Part shown: piece by piece, positions 36,020-52,074 of the stretch
Position numbering within the stretch: position 1 is the first letter of the stretch
Layout: each line of letters begins with the position of its first letter
NCBI RefSeq assembly: GCF_000003195.3
Contig: NW_018396406.1
Coordinates: forward strand, 447,392 to 511,391
Reading direction: 5' to 3'
Source of the DNA: Sorghum bicolor
Taxonomy: Eukaryota; Streptophyta; Magnoliopsida; Poales; Poaceae
DNA: 64,000 nt
The notes under the pieces: model-generated
The model's database searches: none
What the model was told of the DNA's origin: nothing
Seen by the model: only the letters and a program-made list of their open reading frames with translations
Program-made: the position numbers and the translations under genes

Positions 36020-37250
36020 GACAGTTGTCTAACTCTAGAAATCTAATGAGAATGGACATAGCTCCATGGCCCATTTTACAATCCTACCATTGGCGTCCTT
36101 GTTGCGCAAAATGTCGCCAAACGGAAAACTCGTGGTAACTAAGACGCGATGGCCATCGAAGTAGTGCTTCAGCTTCCTTGAAGTGATTAAGATGGCGTAG
36201 ATTAGCTTTTGTATCTGGGGATACCTAGTCTTAGATTCATTTAGGACTTCGCTTATGAAGTATACTGGTCTCTGGACTTTGTAGACGTGGCCTGGTTCAT
36301 CCCGCTTGACCACAAGCACCGTGGAAACGACCCGATCAGTTGCTGCTATATAGAGGAGCAGGTCCTCATTAGGTTGAGGTGTGGTGAGGACGGGTGGTGA
36401 GGTGACGAAAGTTTTGAGCTAGGTGAACGCAGTGTCGGCCTCTTCTTTCCAGGAGAACTTTTTTGATGCTTTCCGAAGTTTAAAGAAGGGAAGCCCTTTT
36501 TCCCCTAGCCTAGAGATAAACCGGCTGAGAGCTGCCATGCACCCCGTGAGCTTTTCAACGTCTTTGACATTCCTGGGTGGTCGCATATCGAGCACTGCCT
36601 TGACTTTTGAGGGGTTTGGCCGTATGCCGTCGCGACTGACGACGTTGCCGAGCAGTATACCAGAGGGAACCCCGAAGACGCATTTTTTGGGGTTAAGCTT
36701 CCACTTGTATTTATTTAGCACTATAAAAGTGCGGTCTAAGTTGTCGATCAGGGTGCTTGTGTCCCTGGTTTTGATGACAACGTCGTCGACGTAGGCCTCG
36801 ACGAGGTCGTCACGTATCTCGTTGTGGAGGCATTGCTAAATAGCGCGTTAATAGGTGGCTCTAGTGTTTTTGAGTCTGAAGGACATGGTGGTGTAGCAAT
36901 ACGCACCGAAGGAGTGATGAAGGAAGTTTTGATCTGGTCATCTTCCTTTAGCGAGATCTGGTGGTAACCAGAGTAACAGTCGAGAAAAGAGAGTAGTTTG
37001 CATCCAGCCGTTGAATCGACCACCTCGTCGATACGGGGGAGACCAAAAGGATCTTTAGGACATTGTTTATTGAGATCAGTGTAATCAACGCACATTCTCC
37101 ATTCATTATTCTTTTTTCTTACAAGGACTGGATTGGCGAGCCAATCGGGGTGATACACTTCTTTAATAAATCCGGCTGCTAAAAGCCGTGTAATATCTGT
37201 CCTATAGCCTCCTTTTTGTCACGAGCGAACCGTCGTAGCTTCTATTTGAT
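36020..37250 (-). pseudogene. Reverse transcriptase with first RNase H (Tat element), frameshifted
   Basis: On the minus strand, RT begins near 37250 and shows NPVLVRKKNNEWRMCVDYTD and LPRIDEVVD, then FLDCYSGYHQI (36980-37020 region). The catalytic box YVDD is encoded near 36783-36794, after a frameshift at about 36912-36916 (one base missing). The frame goes on from 36721, through a TAG at 36419-36421, into the RT-linked RNase H/tether ([19 protein letters not shown], 36319-36035). These domains would copy element RNA into DNA within the particle. Several breaks make this copy non-functional. Confidence 0.9.
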
Positions 37251-37502
37251 AGGTCTTGCAGTCTTTGAGACGTTTAAGGAGTGCTTGATCAGGCTTCGTG
37301 GGACGTCGGGCATGTCTGCAGGTTTCCATGCGAAGACGCTTACGTTGTCCCTTAGAAACCTAACGAGCGCGTCTTCCTATTTGGCGTCCAGGTTGGCCCC
37401 GATGAGAGGTGTCTTCTCTGGGCTGCCATCGACCAGTTGTACTTCCTTGTGCTCTTTGGACTTGGAGTTTTTTCTTGGAGTCTCCTGCTCGGGTAGTTGG
37501 AG

Positions 37503-37980
37503 CTAGTCGGGTGGAACTTGCATGGCTTGTGCTACTGTTTCTGCCATGCGAATCGAGAGGTCAATTGCCTCGGTGATCTTGAAGCTTTCTTCTTCGCAAG
37601 TATATGCGGTGTAGATGTTGCCTCTAATAGTTAAGATGTCCTTCTCAGTTGGCATCTTGAGGACCAGGTATGAGTAGTGCGGAACTGCCATGAACTTTGT
37701 AAGCGAAGGACGGCCGAGGATTGCTTGGTAGGTCCCGTCGAAGTCGGCGACCACAAAGTTGACGAACTCTGTGCAGAATTGGTCTGGTGTTCCGAACTGG
37801 ACGGGGAGCATTATCTGGCCAAGAGGTACTGAACTTTGACCCGGCAAGACACCCCAGAACTGAGCGTCGTACGGTTTCAGCTGTGCCGGTGTTAACTTGA
37901 GAGCAGGTAGGCTATTGCGGAATAGGATGTCGATGGAGCTACCCCCGTCAACGAGCACTCACTCAAACCTGACGCTGTTG
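37503..37980 (-). pseudogene. Aspartic protease (retropepsin) of the Tat element
   Basis: The minus-strand frame contains LVDGGSSIDILF near its start (37958 downward), the retropepsin active-site motif with Asp-Gly-Gly-Ser in place of DSGA, as usual in this lineage. It ends at a TAG (37503-37505). A TGA interrupts the frame just before the motif. The protease would process the Gag-Pol polyprotein. It lies between gag and RT in the standard gypsy order. Confidence 0.85.
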
Positions 37981-38069
37981 ATGCATGGGTCCAAGATCAA
38001 CGGGAAGCACCCTGGTTCTGGGATGGCGGCTCACTGGTCCTGCCTATTGAAGGAAATCTCTCGGTGCGA

Positions 38070-40602
<2,533 letters not shown>

Positions 40603-40631
40603 CTTGTTCGTCTGGGAAGCTGTAAGCACAC

Positions 40632-40649
40632 CCCCTACCTGGCGCGCCA
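40632..40649 (-). promoter_or_regulatory. Primer-binding site of the Tat element (TGGCGCGCCAGGTAGGGG)
   Basis: On the minus strand it starts 1 nt after the 5' LTR end, begins TGG as a site complementary to a tRNA 3' CCA must, and is of a form I associate with grass Tat-type elements. I have not assigned the tRNA. Confidence 0.8.
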
Positions 40650-40650
40650 C

Positions 40651-41113
40651 TGTCGACGAAAGCTAGTCGGCAGTCTACCTTGGGGTATACCCACGGTAGT
40701 AGTTTATCGGCAGACAGGTGCGCAAGCTACGAACTCGATGGTGACGCAAGACACGGACAAGGTTTTTATCTAGGTTAGGCCGCCGTGTGGGCGTAATACC
40801 TACGTCCTACGTCTAATTGTATTGGATTGAGTTGAGTTGAGATGAGATGTCTATGGGGGGTCCCTTGCCTCTCTTTATATAGTCTAGAGGGCAGGGTTAC
40901 AGATCTAGAAACTAATCCTAGTCGATTACAATTGCCATAGATAGCATGATATCAATTCGTATTCTAACCGACTAGAATCCTGCTTGGTATCCACGTCTTG
41001 TTTCCTTGCACGAGACTCCGGGCAGTTGGATCAAGCCCCGAGTCTTCCTCGTGATGGACCAAGCCTCCTGGTCCAAGTCTAGCCGTAAGGGTATAGGGGT
41101 TTATACCCCCACA
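40651..41113 (-). repeat. 5' LTR of the Tat element (463 bp)
   Basis: The LTR upstream of gag on the minus strand; it starts TGTGGGGG and ends CGACA. A TATATAAA motif on the minus strand at 40874-40881 is the likely promoter for gag-pol. Confidence 0.95.
40874..40881 (-). promoter_or_regulatory. TATA box (TATATAAA) of the Tat 5' LTR
   Basis: Conserved between both LTRs (29119-29126 in the other) and set in an AGAG-rich context; position fits an LTR core promoter. Confidence 0.65.
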
Positions 41114-41118
41114 CATCG
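41114..41118 (+). other. Target-site duplication CATCG, right copy
   Basis: Directly follows the LTR end 'cccccaca' and equals 28891-28895. Confidence 0.95.
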
Positions 41119-44100
41119 GGTGCTTCTAGCAGACCATCGGGTGTGTCTAAATTGATTTCTAAGTATGTTCCATTGAAACCATGCGCCTATCTTGCATCAA
41201 GATTAGAACTATCTCCAAACAGACCGAACCAAGCTTCCACCTGAGCCTCTTCACCAAGGAGTACCATCGGGTGCGTCCAAAATGGTTTCTTAGATTATGG
41301 TGCATTAGGTGCAAACCATGCACCTATCTTACATCAAAACTAACACTATCTCCAAATGGACCAAAGCAAGATTCCATATGAAACACATCATCTAGGAGTT
41401 CTATTAGGTGTGTCCAAATTGAATTCCGATCATATGGTATGTTCCACGCAAACCATGCACGTATGTTGCCTCAAGATTAGCACTGTCTCAAAACAGACCA
41501 AACCGAGCTTTCACTTGAGCCTCTTCACCTAGGAGTACCATCGGGTGCTTCCACAATGATGTCTGACCCTGTGGTGTATTAGGCGCAAACCGTGCACCTA
41601 TCTTGCGCTGAAACTAACATTGTCTCTAAATAGATCAAAGCGAGACTCCATATGAGACACATCATCTAAGAGTTCCATTTCGTGCGTCCAATCTGATTTT
41701 TGAGCATATGGTACGTTCCACGCAAACCATGCACCTATCTTACATTAAGATTAGCACTATGTCCAAGCAGACCAAACCAAGCTTCCACTTTAGCCTCTTC
41801 ACCTAGGATTATCATCGGGTGCTTCCACAATGGTTTCTGAGCCTATGGTGTATTAGGCGCAAACCGTGCACCTATCTTGCACCGAAACTAACATTGTCCC
41901 CGAGCAGACCAAAGCGAGCTTCCATATGACACACATTATCTACGAGTTCTATCAGGTGCATCCAAATTGATTTTTGAGCATATGGTATGCTCTATGCAAA
42001 CCGTGAACCTATCTTGCATCAAGAGTTGCACTATCTCCAAACCGAGCTTCCACTTGAGCCCCTTTACCTAGGAGTACTATCGCGTGCGTCCAAAATGGTT
42101 TCTTAGCCTATGGTGCATTAGGCACAAACCGTGCACCTATCTTGCACCAAAACTAACATTATCTCCAAAGAGACCGAAGTGAGATTCTGTATGACACACA
42201 TCACCTAGGAGTACTATAGGGTGCTTCCAAATGGATTTCTAAGCATATGGTACGTTCCATGCAATTCGGGCACCTATCTTGCATCAAGATTAGCACTATA
42301 TCCAAACAAACCAAACTGAGCTTCCACTTGAGCCCCTTTACCTAGGAATATCATCGGGTGCATCCAAAATAGTTTCTTAGCCTATGATGCATTAGGCGCA
42401 AACCGTGTACCTATCTTGCACCAAAACAAACTGTCTCTAAATAGACCGAAGCGAGATTCGATATGAGACATGTCATCTAGGAGTTCTATTGGGTGCGTCC
42501 AAATGGATTTCTAAGCATATCGTATGTTCCATGCAAGCCATGCACCTATCTTGCATCAAGATTAGCACTATCTTTAAATAGATCGAACTGAGCTTCACCT
42601 TGAGCCTCTCCACCTAGGAGTATTATCGGGTGCTTCCATAATGGTTTCTGAGCTTATGGAGCATTATGTGTAAACCGTGCATCAATCTTGCACCTAAACT
42701 AACGCTGACTCCAAACGGACCAAAGTGAGATTCCATATGACACACATCATCTAGGAGTTCTATCAGGTATATCCAAATTGATTTCTGAGAATATGGTATG
42801 TTCCATGCAAACCATACACCTATCTTGCTTCAAGATTAGCACTATCTCCAAATAGACAAAACTGAGCTTTCACTTGAGCCTCTTCACCTAGGAGTACCAT
42901 CGGGAACTTCTACAACAGTTTCTAAGCCTACGGTGCACTGGGCACAAACAACACACCTACCTTGCACCGAAACTAATACTATCTCCAACTAGACTGAATT
43001 GAGATTCCATATGACACACTTCATCTATTAGTTCCACCAGGTGCATCTAGCAGTTCCATCGGGTGTGTCCAAATTGATTTCTGAGCATATGGTATGTTCT
43101 ATGCAAACCGTGCGCCTATTTTTCATCAAGATTAGAACTATCTCTAAACAAACTGAACCTAGCTTTCACTTGAGCCTCTTCACCAAGGAGTACCACCAGG
43201 TGCCTCCAAAATGGTTTCTTATGGTCCATTAGGTGCCAACCGTGCACCTATGTTGCACCGAAACTAACACTATCTCCAAATGGACCGAAGCAAGATTCCA
43301 TATGACAGACATCATCTAGGAGTTCTATCGAGTGTGTCCAAATTGATTTCTAAGAATATGGTATGTTCCATGCAAACCGTGCACCTATCTTACATCAAGA
43401 TTAGCACTATCTCAAAAGAGACCAAACCAAGCTTCCACTTCAGCCTCTTCACCTAGGAGTATCATCGGGTGCTTCCACTATAGTTTCTGAGCCTATGGTG
43501 CATTAGGTGCAAACCATGCACCTATCTTGCATCAAAACTAAGATTGTCTCCAAACAGAACGAAGCGAGATTCTATATGACACACATAGGAGTAGTATCGG
43601 GTGCATCGAAATTGATTTCCGAGCATATGGTACGTTCCAGGCAAACCGTGCACCTATCTTGCATCAAGATTAGCACTATCTCCAAACCGAGCTTCCACTT
43701 GAGACCCGTTACCTAAGAGTACCATCATGTGCGTCCAAAATGTTTCTTAGCCTATGGTGCAATAGGCACAAACTGTGTACCTATCTTGCACCAAAACTAA
43801 CTCTATCTCCAAAGAGACCAAAGTGAGATTCTATATGACACACATCGTCTAGGAGTTCCACTGGGTGCTTCCAAATAGATTTCTAAGCATATGGTACGTT
43901 CCATGCAATTTGTGCACCTATCTTGCATCGAAATTAGCACTATATCCAAACAAACAACTGAGCTTCCACTTGCGCACCTTTACCTAGGAGTATCATCGGG
44001 TGCATCCAAAATAGTTTCTTAGTCTAAGATGCATTAGGCACAAACCGTGTACCTATCTTGCACCAAAACTAACTATGTCTCCAAATAGACTGAAGCGAGA

Positions 44101-47100
44101 TTCCATATGGCACATGTGATCTAGGAGTTCTATTGGGTATGTCCAAATGGATTTTTGAGCATATGGTACGTTTCTTGCAAACCGTGCACCTATCTTGCAT
44201 CAAGATTAGTACTATCTCCAAACAGATCGAACCAAGCTTCCACTTGAGCCTCTTCACCTAGGAGTATCATTGGGTGCTTCCACAATAGTTTCTGAGCCTG
44301 TGATGCATCATGCGCAAATCGTGCACTAATCTTGCACCTAAACTAACACTATCTCTAAATGGACCAAAGCAAGATACAATATGACACACATCATCTAGGA
44401 GTTCTATCGGGTGCGTCCAAATTGATTTTTGTGAATATACTATCTTCAACTGGACCGAAGCGAGATTCCATATGGCAAACTTCATGTAGTAGTTCCATCG
44501 GGTGCCTCTAGCAGTTCCATCGGGTGTGTCCACATTGATTTCTAAGCATATGGTATGTTCCATGCAAATCGTGCGCCTATCATACATCAAGATGAGAACT
44601 ATCTCCAAACAGACCAAACAAAGCTTCCACTTGAGCCTCTTCACCAAGGAGTACCACCGGATGCGTCCAAAATGGTTTCCTAGACTATGGTGCATTAGGT
44701 GCAAACCGTGCACCTATCTTGCACCAAAACTAACACTATCTCCAAATGGACCAAAGCAAAATTCCATATGACGCACATCATCTAGGAGTTCTATCGGGTG
44801 TGTCCAAATTGATTTCCGACCATATGGTATGTTCCATGCAAACCATGCACCTATCTTGCATCAAGATTAGCACTATATCGAAACAGACCAAACCGAGCTT
44901 TCACTTGAGCCTCTTCACCTAGGAGTACAATCGGGTGCTTCCACAATGGTTTCGACCCTATGGTGCATTAGGCGCAAACTGTGCACCTATCTTGCACTGA
45001 AACTAACATTGTCTCTAAATAGACCAAAGCGAGACTCCATATGACACACATCATCTAAGAGTTCTATTGGGTGCGTATAAATTGATTTCTAGGCATATGG
45101 TATGTTACATGCAAACCGTGCACCTATCTTACATCAAGATTAGCACTATCTCCAAACAGACCGAACCGAGCTCCACATCAGCCTCTTCACCTAGGAGTAT
45201 CATCGGGTGCTTCCACAATGGTGTCTGAGCTTATGCTGCATTAGGCACAAACCGTGTACCTATCTTGCACTGATACTAACATTGTCTCCAAACGGACCGA
45301 AGCGAGATTCTATATGACACACATTATCTAGGAGTTCTATCAGGTGCGCGAAATTGATTTCCGAGCATATGGAACGTTCCATGCGAACCGTGCACCTATC
45401 TTGCATCAAGATTAACACTATATCCAAATCGAGCTTCTACTTGAGCCCCTCTACCTAGGAGTAACATCACGTGCGTCCAAAACGGTTTCTTAGCCTATGG
45501 TGCATTAGGCATACCTATCTTGCACCGAAACTAACACTATCTCTAAAGAGACCGAAGTGAGATTCTATATGACACACGTCATCTAGGAGTTCTATTGGGT
45601 GCTTCCAAATAGATTTCTAAGCATATGGTACATTCCATGCAATTCATGCACCTATCTTTCATCAAGATTAGCACTATCTCCAAACAGACCAAACTGAGCT
45701 TCCACTTGAGCCCCTTTACCCAGGAGTATCATCGGGTACATCCAAAATGGTTTCTTAGCCTATGATGCATTAGGCCCAAACTGTGTACCTATCTTGCACC
45801 AAAACTAACTCTGTCTCCAAACAGACCAAAGCGAGATTCCATATGACACATGTCATCTAGGAGTTCTATTGGGGTGCGTCCAAATGGATTTCTTAGCATA
45901 TGGTACGTTCCAAGCAAACCGTGCACCCATCTTGCATCAAGATTAGTAGTATCTCCAAACAGATCGAACCGACCTTCCACTTGAGCCTCTTCACCTAGGA
46001 GTATCATCGGGTGCTTCCACAATGGTTTCTGAGCCTATGGTGCATTATGCGCAAATCATGCACCAATCTTGCACCTAAACTAACACTGTCTCAAAACAAA
46101 GAAGCGAGATTCCATATGACACACATCATCTAGGAGTTCTATCGGGTGCGTCCAAATTGATTTTCAAGAATGTGGTACGTTCCATGCAAACCATACACCT
46201 ATCTTGCATCAAGATTAGCACTATCTCCAAACAGACCGGGTTGAGCTTTCACTTGAGCCTCTTCACCTAAGAGTACCATTGGGAACGTCCACAATGGTTT
46301 TCTGAGCCTATAGTGCACTAGGCACAAACAATGCACCTATCTTGCACCGAAACTAATACTATCTCCAACTGGACCAAAGCGGGATTCCATATGACACACA
46401 TCACCTAGTAGTTCCATCGGGTGTGTCCAAATTGATTTATGAGCATATGGTACGTTCCATGCAAACCATGCACCTATCTTGCATCGAGATTAGCACTATA
46501 TCAAAACAGACCAAACCGAGCTTTCACTTGAGCCTCTGCATCAAGGAGTACCATCGGGCGCTTCCACAGTGGTTTCTGACCCTATGGTGCATTAGGCGCA
46601 AACCGTGCACCTATCTTGCACTGGAACTAACATTGTCTCTAAATAGACCATGCGAGACTCCATATAACCCACATCATCTAAGAGTTCTATTGGGTTTGTA
46701 CAAATTGATTTCTAAGCATATGGTATGTTCCATGTAAACCGTGCACCTATCTTACATCAAGATTAGCACTACCTCCAAACAGACTGAACCAAGCTTCCAC
46801 ATCATCCTCTTCACCTAGGAGTATCATCTGGTGCTTCCACAATGGTTTCTGAGCCTATGGTGCATTAGGCGCAAACTGTGCGCCTATCTTGCACTGAAAC
46901 TAACATTGTCTCCAAACGGACTGAAGCGAGATTCTATATGACACACATTATCTAGGAGTTCTATCGGGTGTGTCAAAATTGATTTCCGAGCATACTGTAC
47001 ATTCCATGCAAACTGTTCAATAAATCATGCGTCAAGATTAGCACTATCTCCAAACCGAGCTTCCACTTGAGCCCCTTTACCTAGGAGTAATATCACGTGC

Positions 47101-47758
47101 ATCCAAAATGGTTTCTTAGCCTATGGTGCATTAGGCACAAACCTTGTACCTATCTTGCACCAAAACTAACACTATCTCCAAAGAGACCGAAGTGGGATTC
47201 TATATGACACACGTCATCTAGGAGTTCTATTGGGTGCTTCCAAATAGATTTCTAAGCATATGGGATGTTCTATGCAATTCGTGCACCTATCTTGCATCAA
47301 GATTATCACTATCTCAAAACCGAGCTTCCACTTGAGCCCCTTTACCTAGGAGTACCATCGCGTGCATCCAAAATGGTCAAATCGTGTACCTATCTTGCAC
47401 TGAAACTAACACTTTCTCCACACAGACTGAAGTGAGATTCTATATGACACACATCATCTAGGAGTTCTATTGGGTGCTTCTAAATAGATTTCTAAGCATA
47501 TGGTACATTCCATGCAATTCGTGCACCTATCTTGCATCAAGGTTAGCACTATATCCAAATAAACCAAACTGAGCTTCCACTTGAGCCTCTTTACCCAAGA
47601 GTATGATCAGGTGCATCCAAAATGGTTTCTTAGCCTATGATGCATTAGGCACAAACCGCGTACCTATCTTGCACCAAAACTAACTCTGTCTCCAAACAGA
47701 CCGAAGCGAGATTCCATATGACACATGTCATCTAGGAGTCCTATTGGGGTGCGTCCAA

Positions 47759-48876
47759 ATGGATTTCTTCGCATATGGTATGTTCCATTCAAACCGTGCA
47801 CCTATCTTCCATCAAGATTAGCACTATCTCCAAACAGATCGAACCGACCTTCGACTTGAGCCTCTTCACCTAGGACTATTATCGGGTGCTTCCATAATGG
47901 TTTCCGAGCCTATGGTGCATTATGCGCAAACCATGCACCAATCTTGCACCTAAACTAACACTGTCTACAAACAGATTGAAGCGAGATTTCATATGACACA
48001 CATGATCTAGGAGTTCTATCGGGTGCGTCCAAATTGATTTCCGAGAATATGGTACGTTCCATGCAAACCGTACACCTATCTTGTATCAAGATTAGTACTA
48101 TCTCCAAACAGACCGAACTGAGTTTTCACATGAGCCTCTTCACCAATGAGTACCATCGGGAACTTCCACAAAGATTTTTGAGCCTATGGTACACTGGGCA
48201 CAAACCATGCAACTATCTTGCACCGAAACTAATACTATCTCCAACTAGACCGAAGCGAGATTCCATATGATGCACTTCATCTAGTAGTTCCGTTGGATGC
48301 ATTTACAGTTCCATCGGGTTTGTCCAAATTGATTTCTGAGCATATGGTATGTTCCATGCAAACCATGCACCTATCTTGCATCAAGATTAGAATTATCTCC
48401 AAACAGACAGAACCAAGATTCCACTTGAGCCTCTTCACCAAGGAGTACCATCGTGTGCGTCCAAAATAGTTTCTTAGCCTATTGTGCATTAGGCACAAAC
48501 CGTGTACCTATCTTGCACCGAAACTAACACTATCTCCAAAGAGACCGAAGTGAGATTCTATATGACACACGTCATCTAGGAGTTCTATTGGGTGCTTCCA
48601 AATATATTTCGAAGCATATGGTACGTTCCATGCAATTCATCCACCTATCTTGCATCAAGATTAGGACTATCTCCAAACAAAAGCAAACTGAGCTTCCACT
48701 TGAGCCCCTTTACCTAGGAGTATCTTCGGGTGCATCCAAAATGGTTTCTTACCCTATGATGCATTAGGCACAAACTGTGTACCTATCTTGCACCAAAACT
48801 AACTCTGTCTCCAAACAGAACAAAGCGAGATTCCATATGCACATGTCATCTAGGAGTTCTATTGGGGTGCGTCCAA
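47759..48876 (+). repeat. 8-monomer HOR unit, 1118 bp (older variant)
   Basis: Marker-to-marker length 1118 = 8 x 137 + 22, the extra bases being the internal duplication in one B monomer near 48278. Sequence differs more from the later 8-mers than those do from one another. Confidence 0.65.
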
Positions 48877-50269
48877 ATGGATTTCTTAGCGTATGGTATG
48901 TTCCATGCAAAGCGTGCACCAATCTTGCATCAAGATTAGCACTATCTCCAAACAGATCGAACCCACCTTCCACTTGAGCCTCTTCAAGTAGGATTATCAT
49001 CGGGTGCTTCCATAATGGTTTCTGAGCCTATGGTGCATTATGCGCAAACCATGCACCAATCTTGCACCTAAACTAACAATATCTCGAAATAGATTGAAGC
49101 GCGATTCCATATGACACACATGATTTAGCAGTTCTATCGGGTGCGTCTAAATTGATTTATGAGAATATGCTACATTCCATGCAAACCGTACACCTATCTT
49201 TCATCAAGATTAGCACTATCTCCAAACAGACCAAACCGAGCTTCCACTTGAGCCTCTTCACCTAGGAGTATTATCGGGTGCTTCCATAATGGTTTCCGAG
49301 CCCATGGTGCATTATGCGCAAACCATGACCCAATCTTGCACCTAAACTAACACTGTCTCCAAACAGATTGAACCAAGATTCCATATGACACACATGATCT
49401 AGGAGTTCTATCGGGTGCGTCCAAATTGATTTCCGAGAATATAGTATGTTTCATGCAAATCATACACCTATCTTGCATCAAGATTAGCACAATCTCCAAA
49501 TAGACCGAACCGAGCTTTCACTTGAGCCTCTTCACCAAGGAGTACCATCATGAACTTGCACAATGGTTTCTGAGCCTATGGTGCACTGGGCACAAACCAT
49601 GCACCTATCTTGCACCGAAACTAATACTATGTCCAACTGGACTGCAGCGAGATTCCATATGATACACTTCATCTAGTAGTTCCATCGGGTGCATCTACAG
49701 TTCCATCGGGTTTGTCCAAATTGATTTCTCAGCATATGGTATGTTCTATGCAAACCGTGCACCTATCTTGCATCAAGATTAGAATTATCTCCAAACAGAC
49801 AGAACCAAGATTCCACTTGAGCCTCTTCACCAAGGAGTACCATCGTGTGCGTCCAAAATAGTTTCTTAGCCTATGGTGCATTAGGCACAAACCGTGTACC
49901 TATCTTGCACCGAAACTAACACTATCTCCAAAGAGACCGAAGTGAGATTCTATATGACACACGTCATCTAGGAGTTCTATTGGGTGCTTCCAAATATATT
50001 TCGAAGCATATGGTACGTTCCATGCAATTCATCCACCTATCTTGCATCAAGATTAGCACAATCTCCAAACCAAAGCAAACTGAGCTCCCACTTGAGCCCC
50101 TTTACCCAGGAGTATCATCGGGTGCATCCAAAATGGTTTCTTAGCCTATGTTGCAATAGGCACAAACTGTGTACCTATCTTGCACCAAATCTAACTCTGT
50201 CTCCAAACAGACCGAAGCAAGATTCCATATGACACATGTCATCTAGGAGTTCTTTTGGGGTGCGTCCAA
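48877..50269 (+). repeat. 10-monomer HOR unit, 1393 bp
   Basis: 1393 = 10 x 137 + 23. It contains a near-copy of the preceding region: 'tcgtgtgcgtccaaaatag' at ~48450 recurs ~1392 bp on at ~49842. Confidence 0.65.
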
Positions 50270-50957
50270 ATGGATTTCTTAGCATATGGTATGTTCCATG
50301 CAAACCGTGCACCTATCTTGCATCAAGGTCAGCACTATCTCCAAACAGATCGAACCGACATTCTACTTGAGCCTCTTCACCTAGAATTATCATCGGGTGC
50401 TTCCATATTGGTTTCTGAGCCTATGGTGCATTATGCGCAAACCATGCACCAATCTTGCACCGAAACTAACACTGTCTCCAAACAGATTGAAGCGAGACTC
50501 CATATGACACACATGATCTAGGAGTTCTATCGGGTGCGTCTAAATTGATTTTCGAGAATATGGTACATTCCATGCAAACCCGTACACCTATCTTGCATCA
50601 AGATTAGCACTATCGCCAAATAGACCGAACCGAGCTTTCACTTGAGCCTCTTCACCTAGGAGTACCTTCGGAAACTTCCACAACGATTTCTGAGCCTATG
50701 GTGCACTGGGCACAAACCATGCAACTGTCTTGCACCAAAACTAATACTATCTCCAAACAAAAGCAAACTGAGCTTCCACTTGAGCCCCTTTACCCAAGAG
50801 TATCATCGGGTGCATCCAAAATAGTTTCTTCGCCTACGATGCAGTAGGCGCAAACTGTGTACCTATCTTGCACCAAAACTAACTCGGTCTCCAAACAGAC
50901 CGAAGCGAGATTCCATATGACACATGTCATCTAGGAGTTCTATTGGGGTGTGTCCAA
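50270..50957 (+). repeat. 5-monomer HOR derivative, 688 bp, with a B/A chimeric monomer
   Basis: The odd monomer number results from one monomer (near 50720-50860) whose first part is type B and second part type A, joined at the shared 'actatctccaa'. Confidence 0.65.
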
Positions 50958-52074
50958 ATGGATTTCTTAGCATATGGTATGTTCCATGCAAACCGTGCAC
51001 CTATCTTGCATCAAGATTAGCACTATCTCCAAAAAGATCGAACCGACCTTCCACTTGAGCCTCTTCACCTAGGAGTATTATCGGGTGCTTCCATAATGGT
51101 TTCTGAGCCTATGGTGCATTATGCGCAAACCATGCACCAATCTTGCACCTAAACTAACACTGTCTCTAAACAGATTGATGCGAGATTCCATATGACACAC
51201 ATGATCTAGGAGTTCTATCGGGTGCGTCCAAATTGATTTATGAGAATATGGTATGTTCCAGGCAAACTGTACACCTATCTTTCTTCAAGATTAGCACTAT
51301 CTCCAAACAGACCGAACCGAGCTTTCACTTGAGCCTCTTCACCTAGGAGTACCATTGGCAATTTCCACAACGATTTCTGAGCCTATGGTGCACTGGGCAC
51401 AAACCATGCAACTATCTTGCACCAAAACTAATACTATCTCCAACAGGACCGAAGCGAGATTCCATATGATACACTTCATCTAGTAGTTCCATCAGATGCA
51501 TCTACAGTTCCATCGGGTGTGTCCAAATTGAGTTTTGAGCATATGGTATGTTTCATGCAAACCGTGCACCTATCTTGCATCAAGATTAGAACTATCTCCA
51601 AACAGACAGAACCAAGATTCCACATGAGCCTCTTCACCAAGGAGTACCATCGCGTGCGTCCAAAATAGTTTCTTAGCCTATGGTGCATTAGGCACAAACC
51701 GTGTACCCATCTTACACCGAAACTAACACTATCTCCAAAGAGACTGAAGTGAGATTCTATATGACACACGCATCTAGGAGTTCTATTGGGTGCTTCCAAA
51801 TATATTTCTAAGCATATGGTACCTTCGATGCAATTCGTGCACCTATCTTGCATCAAGATTAGCACTATGTCCAAACAAATGAAACTGAGCTTCCACTTGA
51901 GCCCCTTTACTCAGGAGTATCATCGGGTGCATCCAAAATGGTTTCTTAGCCTATGATGCATTGGGCGCAAACTCTATACCTATCTTGCACCAAAACTAAC
52001 TCTGTCTCCAAACAGACCAAAGCGAGATTCTATATGACACATGTCATCTAGGAGTTCTATTAGGATGCGTCTAA
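50958..52074 (+). repeat. 8-monomer HOR unit, 1117 bp
   Basis: Same composition as the units at 58047 and 60850: one B monomer with the 22-bp duplication in the form 'catcagatgcatctacag' near 51491, then 'cacatgagcc' and 'atcgcgtgcgtcc'. Confidence 0.7.

Noticed and set aside
44267..44713. 148-codon minus-strand open frame
   Set aside because: Chance opening of the satellite frame over three monomers; same repeated phrases as elsewhere.
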